NCBI GenBank assembly: GCA_040954595.2
Contig: JBECUI020000041.1
Location: 41,106-105,105, forward strand
Length of the DNA stretch: 64,000 nucleotides
Origin: Balanoglossus misakiensis
Lineage: Eukaryota; Hemichordata
Direction of reading: 5' to 3'
Shown: one piece after another, positions 61,587 to 64,000 of the stretch
Layout: the number at the start of each line of letters is the position of its first letter
Numbering within the stretch: position 1 is the stretch's first letter
Made by a program: the position numbers and the translations under genes
Notes under the pieces: model-generated
Told to the model about the DNA's origin: nothing
The model's input: only the letters and a program-made list of their open reading frames with translations
Databases searched by the model: none

Positions 61587-62099
61587 TTACTGGGAAGATT
61601 CCTGGCAGGGCTCTATTTGTTCTTTGCCCATAAGGTATTTTACTCTCTCGAGCAACATTGTCGCCTTTTCCTCGTTGGCAGGGTCGTTTTTGTCAGTAGA
61701 TTCCTTTTCATTTTTAAGGTTATTATCAACAAAATCAAACAAAGAAATGTTGTATCTATGCCTTTCCGCAAAATCTCTTATTGCTTTCAAGGTTTCCTTA
61801 TTATCACGAGTGGCCATTACACAAATATAAGGCCAATCATGTTTGCAGAAGAAACTGCAATTTGCCTTGATTTCGTCTTTATTATCGCCTTGACTGCAAA
61901 TTCCTATAAAAACCTCCACACTTTTTCTATTAGAAACCTTCTCCCCAATTTTTTCACACACCCGAATGTCTTTTTGGAGGAGTACATCCTTCTTTACTTC
62001 AAAAGCTAGCTCTTGCCCCAATTTTTTATAGAACTTCTTGATGGAGGTTGTTTTTCCAGTATCCTTAGGCGATGATAAGACTATAATTTCTTTGCCCAT
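61587..62099 (-). CDS. P-loop NTPase of unknown role
   Basis: This 170-residue protein is read leftward from ATG 62099; AAGGAG lies about 13 bases upstream, and an alternative TTG start at 62123 would add eight residues. The phosphate-binding loop is 'IIVLSSPKDTGKTTSIKKFY' (S-x-x-D-T-G-K-T, Walker A near residues 9-17). 'SVEVFIGICSQGDNKDEIKA' may be the Walker B strand, followed by 'WPYICVMATRDNKETLKAIR'. The C-terminus is charged ('NEKESTDKNDPANEEKATML'). It is smaller than most AAA or SMC ATPases and resembles nucleotide-kinase-like hypothetical proteins. It is intact; no neighbour explains it. Confidence 0.7.
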   Translation of the reverse strand: MGKEIIVLSSPKDTGKTTSIKKFYKKLGQELAFEVKKDVLLQKDIRVCEKIGEKVSNRKSVEVFIGICSQGDNKDEIKANCSFFCKHDWPYICVMATRDNKETLKAIRDFAERHRYNISLFDFVDNNLKNEKESTDKNDPANEEKATMLLERVKYLMGKEQIEPCQESSQ

Positions 62100-62705
62100 A
62101 ATAAATATTTTCACTCCTTGCAAAATTTAAAAATTAATATGTAGAAGTTTATATTACTACTTAAAAAAAATGTACTACTTAAACGAATTTATTTCAAAAA
62201 TTTCCAAGTAATGGGGGATCTCAGAGAGAACCCTCTCCTCCATACGGCAGATTCCTCTCCGGTCGAGTGAAACTCAAGGGGGCATCTGAGGGATGGCAAG
62301 AAGAGGGGGGGGCGGAACGCCGTTGGGAAATTGGAAGTCCTTGTGCTTGTCAACAAGGCTTTCTATGGATCATTTCCCATCCTATGCTCTTCGTTATAGA
62401 AGGAAGCAGGGGGGGGGGGAGGTTTTCAGTATTCTCCTTAGGGGGGGGCTTAATTCCCTTGTTCACGGGACTGCTGGGGCCGCCCTTGAGAGAATCGGAA
62501 AATCAGAAGATGGCTTATTGCTAAGGACTACGTGCTAAGCCCCATAGTCTTAAGGGTTTGGTGTTTCCCCTATTTATTACTCAGGATTTGCACTGGACAG
62601 CCACAGCGCTGGAAGGATACTTCTATTAGCAATATGGCCCCACCAGCCTGCTCTGCTGAGTTTCCCAGGCAAAGACTTCTTTTAACAGCTTTGTGATGGA
62701 CAATT
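62100..62705. other. Intergenic region with poly-G runs
   Basis: No gene is recognised. It contains long G runs near 62306, 62410-62421 and 62442. The left end is the AT-rich upstream region of the P-loop gene; the right end follows the hsdS stop. Confidence 0.4.
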
Positions 62706-63851
62706 TCATACCGCCACCTCTCCGTTCATAAGACGCGGGAGAAGTAAATTGCGGGCCTGGGCCAGACTTTTGTTGTATTGTGTAAGAGCATGCATCTGTG
62801 ATCTTAGAAAGCCAATTTCTTCTTCAAACCTCAATAAAACAAATTTCTCTGGAACTAAAATTCTTCTACTCTGTCCAAAATCGCTGTTAAGCTTTGACAC
62901 CGCAGCTTCAGTATTACGGAATTGTGTTTCCAAAAGAGCATAGTAGAGGTACATTGAACTTCGTTTCGAATCGATGTAATACACTGTATCTATGGGATAA
63001 AGGTCGGATTCGCTCCAAAAGATGCCTCCAACATTTGCTTTTCTTCCGACTATGATGGCAGGGCCTTTTACTAGAGCACTCTCATGACTGCCTATAATGC
63101 CACTTGAACCGTAGATGGGGAATGGCCCTGGTACTCTGTCATACTTTTTTAAGGCTTTTCCCTCCTGGAATGGAGCAAGAGCTTCTATGGGGCTCATTTT
63201 CCATCCCTCCGGGACACCATTCTTAATTTTTGCATGATTATGTCCAGGAAAGCGAAACAAGACGAACCACTCTTTGTAAAGCAAGCGAGCCGCCTGTTCC
63301 AGCAAGTGGATTCGCCGTTTGTTGTTGTTAATGAGATTATCGTAGGAAGAAAGTATGCTAGCAATGCGCCTTTGTTCTTCCACTCTTTTAGGTATGCAAA
63401 CCTTAACCCTATAGATACGTTCCGGTGCTGTGTGACGTACCTTGCTTCCTGATGCGCTTCCGCTAATCTGCTTGCGGACTGAGCTTGTGTTGAACAAATA
63501 ATAGAGAAAGTGCTTGTCCAGTTTTTTGTAGTCCAAGTTATCGATTAAGCCCAATCTCTGATTGTGAAGATACTTGCCATCTTCTGGAATTAGAGCGGGG
63601 CTTCCTAATAATCCAAGTCCTTGCGCGGTCATGACCACAATTAAATCATCCTTGTTCAAGATGAAAACTTCAGGGATATCGGCGGCATAAAAGCGGTCTT
63701 TTCCTGGTCTGGGGCGAAAACCGCCTTCTTCATTAAAATTTCCGGGTGTAAGCACAACATGCGTACCAGTTTGTGTAAAAAACTTGCTTTGGAAAGCAAA
63801 GCCATGTTTTATACGCAAGACATCCCCCAAGGTAATATCGTACCAGCTCAT
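62706..63851 (-). CDS. hsdS: Type I restriction enzyme specificity subunit HsdS
   Basis: This 381-residue complete specificity subunit is read leftward. It begins 'SWYDITLGDVLRIKHGFAFQ', a typical HsdS start ('xLGDxxxxxxGxxF'). Target-recognition domain 1 covers ~1-155, then the central conserved helix 'RVEEQRRIASILSSYDNLIN' and 'NNKRRIHLLEQAARLLYKEW'. Domain 2 is ~205-340 ('GPFPIYGSSGIIGSHESALV', 'AIIVGRKANVGGIFWSESDL'), and the second helix ends 'LAQARNLLLPRLMNGEVAV'. The ATG overlaps the hsdM stop (ATGA). HsdS sets the sequence recognised by the methylase-nuclease complex. No hsdR is in the window. Confidence 0.93.
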   Translation of the reverse strand: MSWYDITLGDVLRIKHGFAFQSKFFTQTGTHVVLTPGNFNEEGGFRPRPGKDRFYAADIPEVFILNKDDLIVVMTAQGLGLLGSPALIPEDGKYLHNQRLGLIDNLDYKKLDKHFLYYLFNTSSVRKQISGSASGSKVRHTAPERIYRVKVCIPKRVEEQRRIASILSSYDNLINNNKRRIHLLEQAARLLYKEWFVLFRFPGHNHAKIKNGVPEGWKMSPIEALAPFQEGKALKKYDRVPGPFPIYGSSGIIGSHESALVKGPAIIVGRKANVGGIFWSESDLYPIDTVYYIDSKRSSMYLYYALLETQFRNTEAAVSKLNSDFGQSRRILVPEKFVLLRFEEEIGFLRSQMHALTQYNKSLAQARNLLLPRLMNGEVAV

Positions 63852-64000
63852 AATCCCAACACTTCAAGATTCTTCTTGGTCACCGCTGCAAGATTCACCG
63901 CTTCAGCATCGAGGTCTTCGAGTTTAACGTGAATTTCTCGTATGGCTTCTTCAAAGTCGAACTCTTCCTCACCCAGGGCGACGCCTACGTATTGCCCCGG
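63848..64000 (-). CDS. hsdM: Type I DNA methyltransferase HsdM, C-terminal end (partial)
   Basis: Fifty codons enter from the right edge: 'PGQYVGVALGEEEFDFEEAI', 'REIHVKLEDLDAEAVNLAAV' and 'TKKNLEVLGL', then TGA. 'PGRYVG' followed by an acidic stretch and a helical tail is the usual end of HsdM, the N6-adenine methylase subunit. The stop overlaps the hsdS start by four bases, so they form one operon. Confidence 0.88.
   Translation of the reverse strand, partial: PGQYVGVALGEEEFDFEEAIREIHVKLEDLDAEAVNLAAVTKKNLEVLGL

Noticed and set aside
62267-62540. Short open frames in the poly-G region before hsdS
   Set aside because: They have low-complexity, glycine-rich content driven by G runs, overlap each other and match nothing known.
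1-64000. tRNA, rRNA or CRISPR genes
   Set aside because: No T-arm/anticodon patterns, rRNA signatures or short regular repeats with unique spacers were recognised by eye; a tRNAscan or Rfam search would settle it.

Overview
The window is a mosaic of intact genes, many broken genes and dense repeats. Its native-looking part has moderate GC and many lipoproteins, including BspA/TpLRR-type leucine-rich-repeat and GLUG-repeat proteins, together with CreD, Tex, malic enzyme and Ung. That suggests a host- or gut-associated, Treponema-like spirochaete, but no rRNA, tRNA or decisive marker gene is visible, so the assignment is an inference. Over twenty genes are frameshifted or truncated, several at runs of G, C or T. 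This could be real genome decay, slippage-based switching, or homopolymer errors in the assembly.

Layout. 1-12.3 kb: an excisionase-type HTH protein cut by the left edge, an IS256-family element with an internal palindrome, then mostly higher-GC accessory genes (GNAT, cupin with a broken TetR regulator, VOC, DUF1801, NAD(P)-binding protein, MATE pump, DUF2200, SAM methyltransferase) mixed with remnants (GAF, AlkD, phage tail tube) and one lower-GC EamA transporter. 12.3-13.4 kb: a tandem array made from a piece of the IS256 transposase plus the same palindrome. 13.7-15.1 kb: an intact SbcD/YhaO-like nuclease and the first ~135 bp of its SbcC/YhaN-like partner.

15.1-46.8 kb: a 32-kb island separating the two nuclease genes and bounded by a ~225-bp direct repeat of the sbcD-sbcC junction. 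It carries a 1139-aa LRR lipoprotein, at least nine members or fragments of an undescribed lipoprotein family in a tandem array, a serine hydrolase plus clostripain-like protease pair, a CreD gene, broken housekeeping genes (ung, esterase, malic enzyme, DUF1499, tex), a first LRR lipoprotein gene controlled by an ACTC repeat, and two adhesin-like lipoproteins. 46.9-50.4 kb: the SbcC-like ATPase, frameshifted by a 22-bp tandem duplication.

50.9-58.2 kb: a three-fold repeated gene pair, a UDG-fold-like protein followed by a TerB-domain protein. Each unit is followed by a conserved multi-hairpin element, and two are preceded by a dyad that looks like an operator. A heptad-repeat membrane protein and an AlkD-like DNA alkylation repair gene lie between units. 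This is the best candidate for an undescribed system. 58.2-61.3 kb: a degenerate LRR copy and a second ACTC-repeat lipoprotein (LRR/FN3/GLUG) with the same promoter and leader as the first. 61.6-64 kb: a P-loop protein and the 3' end of a type I restriction-modification operon (hsdM end, hsdS), reading leftward off the right edge.

How it may work together: the surface-protein genes look built for variation (tandem paralogues, tetranucleotide repeats, homopolymers), while the nuclease pair, UDG/TerB units, AlkD and the restriction system are DNA-processing or defence-type functions. These links are inferred from position.
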